Positions 1 to 11,408 of a stretch of DNA of 64,000 bases are shown piece after piece. Origin of the DNA: Sipunculus nudus (Eukaryota; Annelida; Sipuncula; Golfingiida; Sipunculidae); contig CM049308.1 in assembly GCA_026874595.1 (NCBI GenBank), positions 92,383,624 through 92,447,623 on the forward strand, given 5' to 3'. The notes under the pieces are model-generated. The model ran no database searches. It was not told the origin of the DNA and saw only the letters and a list, made by a program, of their open reading frames with translations. A program made the position numbers and the translations under genes. Every line of letters starts with the position of its first letter. The first letter of the stretch is position 1.

Positions 1-951
1 GTGATCCAGTCTGCAGGACATTGATTGTGCTGACCTACTAGTGCTTTATAGGCTGAGTGTTACCAGGTGCTGGAAACAGCTTGTCACCCAGCAAGGCTAA
101 TGGGTCAGTGGAACTGTGACAAATTTCATCCAGTAAGCACCCCAGCCAGTTACCACTCCAGCCAGTAAGGTATTGATTTACTGGGAAGACTTGGTGTGGG
201 CAGACTCAGCAATAACGGTGACACCAGATGATTGGGGGGGGGGGGGGGAGGGGTTTTGCAGTGATGGGGAGAGGGATCGTTAATGATCACACCCTATTAT
301 TGGCCATGGTCATCTATTTGGAGGTAGATTCTATTCAATTGTGTGGCATTTCTTTAGGATGTGTGGCTCTATTTGTTTTTCATATTTACAACATATCTAC
401 TAAAGTCCTTACTTTAAAAATTAATTCTGATATTAATTTTTTTTTACCTGAGAGTTTCTTGTTTCTACAGTCAGACAAAGAAAAAATCTTGTGTATCTCA
501 TTTCTCGCAGTCCTGGTCCAAATACAACCTTTCCAAGTAGTCCCAAACGAGCCTTGATTTCCACAAATTAATAAATATTGGACTGATACCGTAGTTTTTT
601 ATTATGCTAAATATACATAAAAATTAAGCAATGGTTTTTTTTTGGGAGGCCACTGGAATAACTTCTAGAGGCAACCACAGCAAGCCAAACCAATCACTAC
701 TCTATATCAGGTTCATAGCTGTGTGACCCCTTGTCATATGAATAAATGGGACTGTAACCTTTAAAATGCCCTTAACTGCCCTACTTTCCATTTTGTGTCC
801 ATTTTGAGCAAAATTGAGCTTTTATATTTTATTCTAAAATGCCTTCCCTATGAACATGATTTTTGTTTCCAGCTGTGTTTTGCAGCTGCCCAGGCAGCAG
901 AACTTAAAGAAACTTGTTTTATGAATGACATTATTTATATTAAAATTTCAG
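1..951 (+). other. 3' part of the last XRCC3-like intron
   Basis: This stretch precedes a well-formed acceptor (AG at 950-951) and holds no exon that I can match to RAD51-family proteins. It is AT-rich and carries a run of 15 G at 234-248. A 109-codon open frame at 228-557 begins at that G run and reads as low-complexity, unrecognisable peptide, so I treat it as chance. The preceding XRCC3 exons must lie to the left of the window, or are too short to recognise here. Confidence 0.55.
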
Positions 952-1215
952 GTGTCTGATGTTGTTGACTCTCACCAGGGAAGATGTAACAGACAGGTAA
1001 TCCCAGCACTGGGCTTGTCATGGGAGAACCTGGTCACTACTCGTCTGATGCTGCTGAGAACCAGCAGAACAGTCAGTCTCCAGCAGACAGACAGTCACAG
1101 TCTCAATACTGTCAATGCCAATGTCAGGTCCATGGAGGTCATGTTTGCACCACACCTGCCTAATTCTCTGTGTTACTACGTCATAGATAGCGAAGGGGTC
1201 AAAGGGTTGTCTTAG
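952..1215 (+). CDS. XRCC3: XRCC3-like RAD51 paralogue, C-terminal exon (partial gene)
   Basis: The exon begins after a TTTCAG acceptor, in phase 0, and encodes 87 residues plus a TAG stop at 1213-1215. The peptide has the C-terminal pattern of the XRCC3 branch of the RAD51/RecA fold: PALGLSWENLVTTRLML, the last core strand region, then an insert of about 30 polar residues, then MEVMFAPHLPNSLCYYVI and SEGVKGL. In vertebrate XRCC3 the matching pieces are PALGL-W-N---RLM, APHLP-S-C-Y-I and EGV-G. XRCC3 pairs with RAD51C (CX3 complex) in homologous-recombination repair and Holliday-junction handling in the nucleus; that is family knowledge. The Walker A and B motifs are encoded by exons outside the window. 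An internal GTAATC at 996 looks like a donor but is not used in this reading, because family similarity continues past it. RAD51 itself or another paralogue is less likely because of the APHLP/EGV-G ending. Confidence 0.8.
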   Translation: MSDVVDSHQGRCNRQVIPALGLSWENLVTTRLMLLRTSRTVSLQQTDSHSLNTVNANVRSMEVMFAPHLPNSLCYYVIDSEGVKGLS

Positions 1216-1995
1216 TGATGGCTGACGGAAATTTGATTCTTTGATAATTTCTTATGTTTAACAATACATTATAAATTGTTTGATTTGCATCAAATTTTTC
1301 AGTCATTATACACTTACATGGTATGTTCGTGAGATTCCAGGATGCTGAAGCCAAAATATTGATAACTGGACATGGGATCATGAATTGTCTAACATTGTAT
1401 TTTTTTTAGTGTTTTACATCATTTTTGTATCATTCTATAATTATCATTATTAAAATGTGTCATCCAAGCTTTACACAGATGGCTGGATTGTTTGAGGTGG
1501 TGGGTAATTTTCAGTTACTGCTACAATAACAAGCCCTGTCCTTTTAGTACTACCAGTACTGTGAGAAATTCTGGCATCCTATTGTATCTGGACACCCAGA
1601 AAAGAGCAGCTGTAAGAGATTTGAGTATCACAGAAACTTACATCCTTGTGCCTAAAAGCCCTTTGTATAATAATATGAGGTATATGTTATGCGACTTTGT
1701 ATTGTGATGTTTGGTTGTACCTTAGTCATTACAAACCTAATCATTGGTGTGTGAATGTATCATGTCTCATACTTATTGGGAGGAAGTTAAAGGACTGCCA
1801 TTATCATCTGTATCATACTTATCATCACATTCTCTGAGGTGCTTACTTATGTCAATAAATGATATTTTAATGTGTTGTCCATGTCATGCAATGGCCAATG
1901 TCTGCATTATTTGAATTACACATTACTGGCCATAAGAAGTACCTGATGAATGGGAGGTTTTATGAATTTATTAATATATATACAATAAACTAGCA
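1216..1995 (+). other. XRCC3: Probable 3' UTR of the XRCC3-like gene with polyadenylation signals
   Basis: AT-rich sequence follows the stop codon. Candidate polyadenylation hexamers are ATTAAA at 1450-1455 and AATAAA at 1854-1859 and 1984-1989. Which one is used cannot be decided from sequence. Two short open frames here (1199-1381 on the - strand and 1492-1707 on the +) have no recognisable similarity. Confidence 0.45.
1854..1859 (+). promoter_or_regulatory. Candidate poly(A) signal AATAAA
   Basis: Canonical hexamer about 640 bases after the XRCC3 stop codon, on the coding strand. A second identical hexamer lies at 1984-1989 and a variant ATTAAA at 1450-1455. Confidence 0.35.
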
Positions 1996-3590
1996 GACAT
2001 GTCTCGTTCATATTAGCTTGCTTATAAGCTGTACTCCTTAAAGTTTATGTTCATTGAAATATCAGGAAAACAAAATGTTTGTTATCTCATTAGGACCATG
2101 TGTGAAGTTTGAAATGGTTTCCATTTTTCTCTTCTGAAAATTTTAATCAGATGCCATCAATCCCTACAAAAGTTTTCATTATAAGGTGAAATTTCATATT
2201 TTTTTTGTGATTTATATATTGTTTGATTCAGAAGTATGGTGTTACTTAAATGTGTCTTTAATTATTCTGTGATGCTGATTCACATGGTATAATTGAGAAG
2301 TCATCAAAACATGACAGATCAATGCCAGACTCTACTCTTGTCATATCAGTTATAAATAATTTCAGAGATTTTTTTTAGAATATTGTAGACTGATCGAGCT
2401 GGTAAAGCTTATAAGATACCGGTGTCTTGGCTGTATTGGTATATTGCAACACCCAGGACAGGTACTGCCACCTAGCAGCAAATTATATAACTAATTCAGG
2501 GATCTTTCAACTTTACACTCATTAGGGTATGGTTCACACAGAAATTCCAGAAACAGTTTTGCGTCTATTAAGGCACTGAATTAGTTTTATTTTAAGTATT
2601 TTAGAGATAAATGTTAATACTGACGACCTGGCAGGTCTAGAGAATGATAAAATGGTGCCATACATAACTAGGGAGATACAGAAATGGAGGGTTTTCGTAA
2701 ATTAGCCACACCTCTATAAAGAATCCTTACAAAGAATCCAGTTGGGTAAATTATGTAAAAATGTAACCATATTTCTGAATACGTCTTCATTATATACTGA
2801 GTTTCTGAAACTCAAAGCCATATACTTAACTATTTTTCTTTGTGTTGAATCATTTTTTTTGTGAAGATGGTTTGTCAGTAATGTTACTTTTGGGATTAGC
2901 CTGTGTTCTTATACGCATGGCTTGCATGAGACCACAGAATATATAGCGGAATCCAACAAATTTGTTCATAGAGGTGTAGAAAATTATATAAAATGGAACA
3001 GCTCCAGTATTTAAATATGTAACGCGCATCATCCATAATCCCTACAACTGCTGCAAACACAAACTCCAAAAAAGTTGAAATTATCTAGATATTTTAAAAT
3101 GGTTGATTTTACACTTGTAGATTAGAACAGCAGAGTTACGATCTGCTCCCAGTGATTCAGATTCTAAATGTTGGTAAAACCTTAACTTATTCCTGGCATT
3201 TTTTCTTATATATCCAAAGAGTGTGCTTATAAGTGTTGAGTTTTGGGGCGAACAGATTGTATTTATGCATACATTTATCTCACCTTTATTTTCACATGGT
3301 GTGATAATTTCAGACCTAAATATAAAGTTCAGCATCTTAAAATAACGAATATTTTCAAATGAAATGCACTTGATTTATCTATATATGTTAATGACGAAAT
3401 GAGTGCATGTTTATATAAAGTGATTGGGCCACAAAGATATACCTTCTACGACACTTCAGGCACACCATAAATAAGCAGATCCTGCTGACAGATGGGACAT
3501 GGGAATGAAATACAAATATTATAGGTATTTATCCAATTTGGCCCATTAGATTATCGACCATTATTACATAACGAAATCCGTTCCAGAGAC
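1996..3590. other. Intergenic AT-rich sequence, nothing recognised
   Basis: I see no coding, RNA or repeat structure that I can name. Short open frames on the - strand at 2850-3032 and 3081-3335 are unremarkable. CpG dinucleotides become more frequent from about 2.9 kb onward. Confidence 0.4.
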
Positions 3591-4640
3591 AAAGGTCAAG
3601 AAACGTGCCAAAATGCAGGGTGTGGTTTATTTGCGTGGATATGACAGATGAGTGCCTGTGAAATAATTGTAATTTGCACCCTGAATTCAGCATAAAATGT
3701 TCTCCTCAGCCGGAGATATCTACCACCGCATGCTGTGACCCTCTGCATGGTACATTTGCAGCACTGGGATCCACTGGATACCCACTCTGCTGCATATGTA
3801 CCTTCTGGTTCAAACACTCCGAATGCCCTAGTCACACACTACAACCAACCTCTACAAGGTAGACCCATTTCTGCCAATCCTAAATTATCTCTGCCCACTG
3901 TCAAGAGGTTTTGCTACTTGGCTCTGTACCTCTCAAGGGCTTATTATCATACCTATACTCCCAAGGAACAGTTAAGTCAATGACACCACAAAACAGTACC
4001 AGGTCTCGGATTCCTAGGCATGTACATGGGAAGTGGGAGTCTTGGGGTGAGGTCCGCTTCTAACTTCTGTCCCCAACTTGGGTTATGATGCCGATTCTGC
4101 AATATGTAAATTTACATGCTGCCCTACCTTCAGTCTCAAAGTCTACTTCATGTACTGTTTTCCTCTGGCCGTCCCGACTTTCTCCAAGACGATCTGTAAC
4201 TCGCATATTCCCGTTTTTGTGGATGTTTCTCCAGGCTTTCTGTGTGCATGTTTGCTGCATGTTGCTGGGTGTCCAGCACTGGCTGAAGAGAGAACCATAG
4301 TTGGTATTGTGGACACTTTCAAATCTGGTTCTGCGTTAGTGGTCATTGTCCTGTATTCCATCGTGTCCATGTCCTCTTGCAACCCAGCTCTTACTCTTGG
4401 TAGCCTTTCCACTTCTGCTCCATGAACTTGGCCTCTCCTCTCTGATATTCTAGCACTGGTCATGCCTGATCCTATTCCTCTTCTGACTTCACCCAGGATG
4501 TTTTCGTGGCATAGTCTGTTTTCTGCTTCCTATGTAGCCTCGTTGGCTAGTCATTTTCTACTTGTCTTTGCTTTCACCCATGCCTTCTGACCTTATCGAT
4601 GGAATATAGCTTCATCATGACCAACCATCATGTTCCAACC
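3591..4640. other. Less AT-rich intergenic block, possible degenerate mobile-element remnant
   Basis: This block is noticeably less AT-rich than its flanks and has overlapping open frames on both strands (+ 4078-4425, - 4143-4463, + 3735-3983, - 3596-3835). None shows a reverse transcriptase, transposase or other motif that I can identify. Open frames on both strands at once usually reflect base composition rather than two genes. A decayed element or retroposed gene piece is possible, but the sequence does not decide it. Confidence 0.2.
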
Positions 4641-6970
4641 TTTTATTTCAGCACAGCTGAAAGTTAAGGCTTGACCGACATACTGGTAAGTCTGATAAAA
4701 GTGAAACTTGTTGGTACCTTTTGCCACTTCCAGAGGTGTTTATTAATGTTCTCATGTTTCTCCACCACCGTCACTGTAACCCCGTGTAGCATAAAAGGCC
4801 GAGCTAGACGTAGTAGATATTGATGTTGATATTGTTACGGAACCTAATAACAGCAGATCACGTAGTCATGACGAGCATAATTTTGTTACGGAGATAAATA
4901 AAAATCAGATTCTGTAACACTAGGTAGCATGAAATGTCTAGGGGAGTGAATAAAGAAGTCAGTGGTTTTTTTAAACAATTATAATTTATTCTTAAAACAA
5001 CCCTAACATTACAATACACTAAATCAATACAGTTACACAGTATAATAAATAAAGTGTACAGTACCAGAGTGTCCGGATCCCAGACTTTTCTGGATACCAC
5101 CACTGTCACAGCTCAACAAGTCCTTTAAAACATATAATCCTGATGAACAGTTCACGTAATTCTCAGAGAAAAATAGTCCAATTCAATCCCGAATTCAATC
5201 TGTTGTAATCCAAAAGTGGTAAAAGTCCCAAAGGCAAACTGAAGACTTAATAAAATCCGTTACAAAGTTCAAAGAATATCTAAAAGTACTGCAATTATCG
5301 AAAAGGTCCATAAACTGTCTCACACTCTTCAGTGTCCGCTGAAATATATTTCTCTCTCTCCCTCCCTAGGCTCTAAACAGCTATTTATAACTTTTTCATT
5401 AAAAAAAATACCAGAAATGGTAAACTCCATAGAACAAAACACCCGTAACAGGAACAGACTTGAAACACCTAGAACAAAGAACGCTGTGTTTCTACACTTC
5501 AGACCCTACATGTGGGCCAAGCCAACTCGCACGTCTCCCATGGTAACGAACTATGCTTGCGCTACAAGAATCAGAATGTAACACTCCAGTACACAATAAA
5601 CCCGGGCCTGCCTAACACGAATCAGAATGTCAACAGCGCCCAATAAAAGAAACACCTGCAACAATATATACATACCGTGATCCTCCCTCGTAAGCCAGTG
5701 ATGTTTTGCATCCCATGTCCCGCCTTCCTGATGTTGTCATTCACATTATATGTAATCGAACCGCGTTCTCGGGCATTTTATTGGATCCCTACAATTAATG
5801 GAATTATGCAGGTTTCTATCTTACGGTATTGATCATGCCCATTTAGACGTTGAGGTCAATCTAGACTGTGTTGCAATCTCCGCTAGGGCTTACAGTATCC
5901 ATAGTGTGTAAATTGTTAACTGTTGCAAAGTCTTTTAGTAGTTTCAACTGCCTGAACACCGCAGATTTATTCAACTGGTACAACTTCCGAAAAGGTGTCC
6001 AAACTTTAGCCCCTGCTCATTGAGCCGTTGGTATCGGTTCAGCTTGCTGGGGGCTGTATCTTCTCTTTTCTAAATGTAGCTCTCGGTTCATACGACATAT
6101 GTAGTTCTCTACTGACTGATGAAGTGCTCAGATCCATTCTGTTGCTCCTTATCTCATGTCTTTTCTCTCCGCTAGTTAGCGCTGCATTGTGTTGGGTCTT
6201 TTGTTCACCAAGAAACGATTGAAATCGAGCAAAACTATAAAAAAAATACTTTGACAATATTTCCCCTAGGAAAACCAGGAAGTAGTCGAAGACACAACCT
6301 CTGACTGGTTCCTAATCAAGATGTGCAAATCCCCACCCAAAGTATATTACGGTTTACCAGTCGCTTGGATTCATCTAGGCTATCTCTAGAACAAACACGG
6401 TCCATGATACCAGTGAATTAATGTCTCTGTCACTGTATATTTGATTTGCTGTATCTCAGAATAATAAAATACACTGTGGTGATAACATGCAAAATTAAAT
6501 AAATTGTTGAGCGGGCGTGTAACTGTTAACGGACATATAAAAAAAACAACCAACCATGGGAAAACATCAGTGACAAAATATATTGGTGACAACTGCTTAT
6601 CCCCTCCCCTCTGTGTCCGCTCTGGATCGAATGAACCCCCCCCCCCCCCGCCTATATCATATAGGTCGATACGGTAGCACAGAGGACAATATCACGATAT
6701 CCCCGTTTAGGTCTTAATCATTAAAATAAATCCTCTTATCATCTGTCTGGAAAGTAACTCCTGTTTATATGTCATTCATCTGGTACATTCAACAGTATAA
6801 ATAAATTCACATTTAATTATAACAATAAAAGAATATGTACATAGCTTAATTAAATGTCTGTCACTATAAACCAGAAACAAAACAGAATAACACTTGATAT
6901 ACATGTAAACCTACTATAATTCGAGCCATTTGGACGTGGTCCAAAAATGCGTTATTTAAATTTTTCTCGG

Positions 6971-7140
6971 CTGGACGCTATCCTCTGGGCACTTTCATGT
7001 CGGATCCCCGCGTCCTTATCGTATCCTGACGGGTTTATTTCTCCCAGTTTCTCGAGACCGCTTAAGGGCGCTGCCATTTTGTGTGCACAATAAAAGCCGG
7101 ATGTCGCATGTCTAAATTATGGATGTACCCCTAGTTATGA
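6971..7140. repeat. Dispersed repeat, CpG-rich copy
   Basis: Aligns by eye to 39203-39370 over about 165 bases. Shared blocks include a TATCCTCTGGGCACTT-like segment, GGTTTATTT, GCTGCCATTTTG and CCGGATGTCGCA. The family is unknown to me. This copy keeps CpG at sites where the intronic copy mostly shows TG or CA. Confidence 0.55.
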
Positions 7141-7969
7141 TCATTTGATCATTCATTGGTCCCTTGCCTGGCAGATGCATAATATTGATAAGACCGGGAT
7201 TGCACCTGTTTAGGGACATCTCTATGTACCAATATACCCGGCAATCGGATAATCCCCACTTGACCTGTCATCCTATGGGTCAGGCCCATGGCAGGGGAGC
7301 CTTTACGATATCGCCATTCAAGACTTTTATCTGTATAATCAATACTTCAATCAGCTGTCCAGAAAGTTTTCCTATTAATACGTCATTTGTCTCTTGTCCT
7401 ATAGCAAGCAATGTAATAGTGCGTGGAAAACTACCGAGGGAACACATGCTCCACCGGGCATACAATCATTGCTAGGGACTTGCCCTTCCGGTAGGCGGCG
7501 CCACTCACGCATGTCATGCGGTATGTCATTACAATTTAGATACGTACACACACACACATACATACAAACATACAGTATTTCCTTAATCAGACGCCGGGCA
7601 TCAAACAGCTGCCTGCCTTATTTAGTGGCCGAGGCAAAGCAAGGTCTCAGAAAAATAAGCGCCGGACTTAAATAGACGGGTAAATAGACACTAGTCTTTT
7701 TCAGAAGCCGGGTGTCAGAGTAGTTTTCACGCTTGCCGCCAGGTGTCTTTTCCCGTCGCTATAATTGTTGCTTTAATGGTCAAATTGACCGGAGATTGTT
7801 GTATGAATTTTTGTTTGTGTGTGTGTTGATACTATGTTTAATTCCTCTATCTTCCTCTTTTCTTACATGCATGCATATTTGTTTCCATATGTTATGTTCA
7901 TATGTTCATTGTTATAAAAGCCGATCACCGACTTAAGTAAATACAATGTTAATTTACAGTAAATACACA

Positions 7970-8006
<37 letters not shown>

Positions 8007-8558
8007 AAGCTAAAATCTGTAGAACATTGTATTTTTCAAAATATGTACTAGTCATATGTAGTTTAAGCATATTCCCCTTTGTAATTGTCTCTGTTAAAGA
8101 ATTATTTGTTCCTTTGACACACACATGCGCACACAAAGGATCAGCATATTCCTAAATATATAAACTTCATTTTGGTCCTAATGAATTATATGGTGCAGGA
8201 ATCAGTCTTGCCTAGGGCTTAGTCGCAGACGTGTCGGTAAGGTCGCCATTGATTATTAATAAGAAAACCATCCCCGTCCTGTCAGTACACTGCTTGTTGC
8301 TGCAGCGATGTCGTTGAAGCTTGGTATATAGATATACACAATAGTATAGTTGTATTGGCTTTGATCGAATATTTACACTCAAAACGTTTAGGTGCACTGA
8401 ATCGACTGACATCCCCCGTCACCGCACAGATGTTTTACGAACAGGTCTTATTTCTAATTAAAATCCACACTAAAACATGTGTACATGTGCGCTTACACGC
8501 CTGCATGTAACGAATTCTTGACTGAAATCATGTTAAATACCAATGTGTTATTTTACGA

Positions 8559-8561
<3 letters not shown>

Positions 8562-8599
<38 letters not shown>
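8562..8599. repeat. (TC)n microsatellite
   Basis: Uninterrupted TC dinucleotide run of about 38 bases. Confidence 0.95.
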
Positions 8600-8601
<2 letters not shown>

Positions 8602-8852
8602 CACCGTATATAAGCATAATAAATGTTAACAATGTTCTGGGGCGTCTTCAGATTTGCACTCTCCGGTTCTCGTCACCTGTGTCATGTCCTGTACATGTCA
8701 AGCTTTTCAGTATGTTGCTTCGTTTTGTCCTAAAGACAGTATGCATATGTAGAACTTATGAAGAGTTCACGTTTTGGACTTGAACTGTTCACGTGGGCCA
8801 TTATCATGTGTGCAATCCGTATCATATCAACACCGAAGTCCAATAGAGTGAA

Positions 8853-8876
8853 GTGTGTGTGTGTGTGTGTGTGTGT
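8853..8876. repeat. (GT)n microsatellite
   Basis: Twelve GT dinucleotides followed by G-rich sequence. Confidence 0.95.
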
Positions 8877-9780
8877 TGGGGGGTGGGGGGTGGTTCTGTT
8901 TTTAATGATACGAGCAGGTATGAAATCAAGTCCTTAGATATTTCAAGCCATTATGACCGACAAACGTCAATATTACTGTGTTTGCGGCGATATTCTTGAT
9001 TCGTAAAGTTCTTTGTACCTTCGCCAGAAAATTGTTTCTATGTCAGTTGATTAGTTTATTTTTTGCAAAATGATTAAACTGATTTTGATCAATATTTTTG
9101 TGGAAGGTTACAACCATTTACATTATAGATGAAATCTTGAAGAACATATAATATGCTTCATTTTCTTATGACACGTTACACCTTTATGAGAAGGACAATC
9201 TAGGCCCTCGTCTTTAACTATAATTTTGGGGAAGCTTGAAGTATAGATTTACAAACGAATCTGTTTGCTCGGTTGACACATATTTCTTTTCGCTTGAATT
9301 AATATATTTTCGACGCTTTGCTGTCAAACATCAAAGCTGGACCAGGAAACCTGGTAATAAACCGGATCTGGTGATCCAAAGAATTTCAAAGAACAGACGC
9401 CATTTTGAAAGGCACCCACACAAGTCTTCCTGTCTAATGTTTATAGACTGTCTTGTGTATAGACTTAAGTTTTCCCGGACAATCCGACAATGACAATGCA
9501 GCAACGGCAAAAACATCGGTCATATGAAAATTCATTGGAGTTTTCACATGCGCACGACACATCAACGACAATGCGCCACGATTATCCGGATATTTTCGAA
9601 TCGGTCTGTGAGCGATGTTTTTAACCGTACGGTGCCACTCCCGTAAAATGACTTCACTAATACCATGCAGGGACATCCTTTTCCAGCACTGAAGTTGTAA
9701 GAACACTGAGATGCACCGAAAAGGCAAAATATTGGCTTAATGGGTTAAAAAGGGTCCAGATACATGATATTATAATCTAA

Positions 9781-11408
9781 ATCTTCAGGGATGAAGATAT
9801 TGGCAGGTAAGTCTTCAGTAGAGGAGACTATGATAGCAAAAGATCTTCAGTAGACGTGAAGATGGCAAAAGTAGAAGTGACCATGAAAGCAGACAGATCT
9901 TCAGCAGAGATGACCATGATGACAGACAGATCTTCAGTAGAAGAGATCATGATGGCATAAAATCTTCAGTATAGGTGACCATGATTGCAAAAGATCTTCA
10001 GTAAAGGTGACCATGATGGAAAAAAAGTTCTTAAATAGGGGTGACCATGATGGTATAAGGTCTTCATCAGAGGTGACGTGGATAGCAAAAGATCGTCAGT
10101 ACAAGTAACCATGATGGCAAAGGTCTTCAGTAAAGGTAACCATGATGGAAAAAAAGTTCTTAAATAGGGGTGACCATGATGGTATAAGGTCTTAAATAGA
10201 AGTGACCATAACAAAAGATCTTCAGTACAGGTAACCATGATGGCAAAAGATCTTAAGTAAAGGTGACCAGACATGCATGATGGCTAAAGTAGAAGTGACC
10301 ATGATGGCAAAAGACCTTCAGTAGAGGAGACCATGATTGCAAAAGATCTTCAGCAGACATTACGATGACGGCAGCCTAATCTTCAGCAGAGATGACGATG
10401 ACGGCAGCCTAATCTTCAGAGATGACGATAATATCAGATCTTTAGCAGAGATGACGAGGACGGCAGCCTGATCTTCAGCAGAGATAACAATGACGGCAGG
10501 CAAATCTTCAGAGATGACGATAATGGCGGGTCTTTAGCTGGAATGACAAGGACGGCAGCCTGATCTTCAGCAAAGATGACAATGACGGCAAACTAATCTT
10601 TAGAGATGACGATAATGGCGGGTCTTTAGCTGGGATGACGAGGACGGCAACTTGATTTACAGCAGAGATGACGATGACGGCAGGCAAATCTTCAGAGATG
10701 ATAATATCAGATCTTTAGCAGAGATGACGAGGACAGCAACCTGATCTTCAGCAGAGATGACGATGACGGCAGGCAAATCTTCAGAGATTACGATAATGGC
10801 AGATCTTTAGCAGAGATGACGAGGACGGCAGCCTGATCTTCAGAGATGACGATAATATCAGATTTTTAGCAGAGATGACGAGGACGGCAGCCTGATCTTC
10901 AGCAGAGATGACAATGACGGCAGGCAAATCTTCAGAGATGACGATAATGGCAGGTCTTTAGCTGGGATGACGAGGACGGCAGCCTGATCTTCGGCAAAGA
11001 TGACAATGACGGCAGGCTACTCTTCAGAGATGACGATAATGGCGGGTCTTTAGCTGGGATGACGAGGACGGTAGCATGATCTTCAGCAGAGATGACGATG
11101 ACGGCAGGCAAATCTTCAGAGATGATAATATCAGATCTTTAGCAGAGATGACGAGGACAGCAACCTGATCTTCAGCAGAGATGACGATGACGGCAGGCAA
11201 ATCTTCAGAGATTACGATAATGGCAGATCTTTAGCTGGGATGACGAGGACGGCAGCCTGATCTTCAGCAGAGATGACGATACTGGCAGGCTGATCTTCAG
11301 AGATGACGATAATGGCAGATCTTCAACAGGTATGACGATGACGGCAGTGTGATCTTCAGCAGACATGACGATGACGGCAGTGTGATCTTCATTTAAGATG
11401 GCGATACT
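9781..11408. repeat. Intergenic minisatellite array, ~30-bp units with ~92-bp higher-order period
   Basis: From 9781 to about 10340 the unit is about 31 bases, of the form GATCTTCAGTA-AGGTGACC followed by ATGATGGCAAAA. From about 10345 to 11408 it changes to GATGACGATGACGGCAG plus ATCTTCAGCAGA-type units. There, three related subunits (GATGACGAGGACGGCAGC, GATGACGATGACGGCAGG and GATGACGATAATGGC) cycle with a period near 92 bases. A 102-codon frame on the - strand at 9966-10274 is a product of the repeat and not a gene. Confidence 0.9.

Larger units (their letters stand above)
4641..9780. other. Intergenic sequence with microsatellites and dispersed-repeat pieces
   Basis: No gene recognised. 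It contains C14 at 6636-6649, a TA-rich run at about 7970-8006, a (TC)n tract at 8562-8599 and a (GT)n tract at 8853-8876. A dispersed repeat at about 6971-7140 has a relative in the MARK intron near 39.2 kb. CpG is common here: 16 sites counted by eye in 9421-9660. Confidence 0.5.

Noticed and set aside
4078-4463. 115- and 106-codon frames overlapping on opposite strands
   Set aside because: No recognised motif, and simultaneous openness on both strands points to base composition. Kept only as a low-confidence block.
5590-5650. LTR primer-binding-like sequence (CAGCGCCCAATAAAAG)
   Set aside because: Only about eight bases resemble a tRNA-Lys primer site, and no paired LTR or pol frame was found nearby.
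9966-10274. 102-codon - strand frame (HHGHPYLRTF repeats)
   Set aside because: Translation of the minisatellite, not an independent gene.
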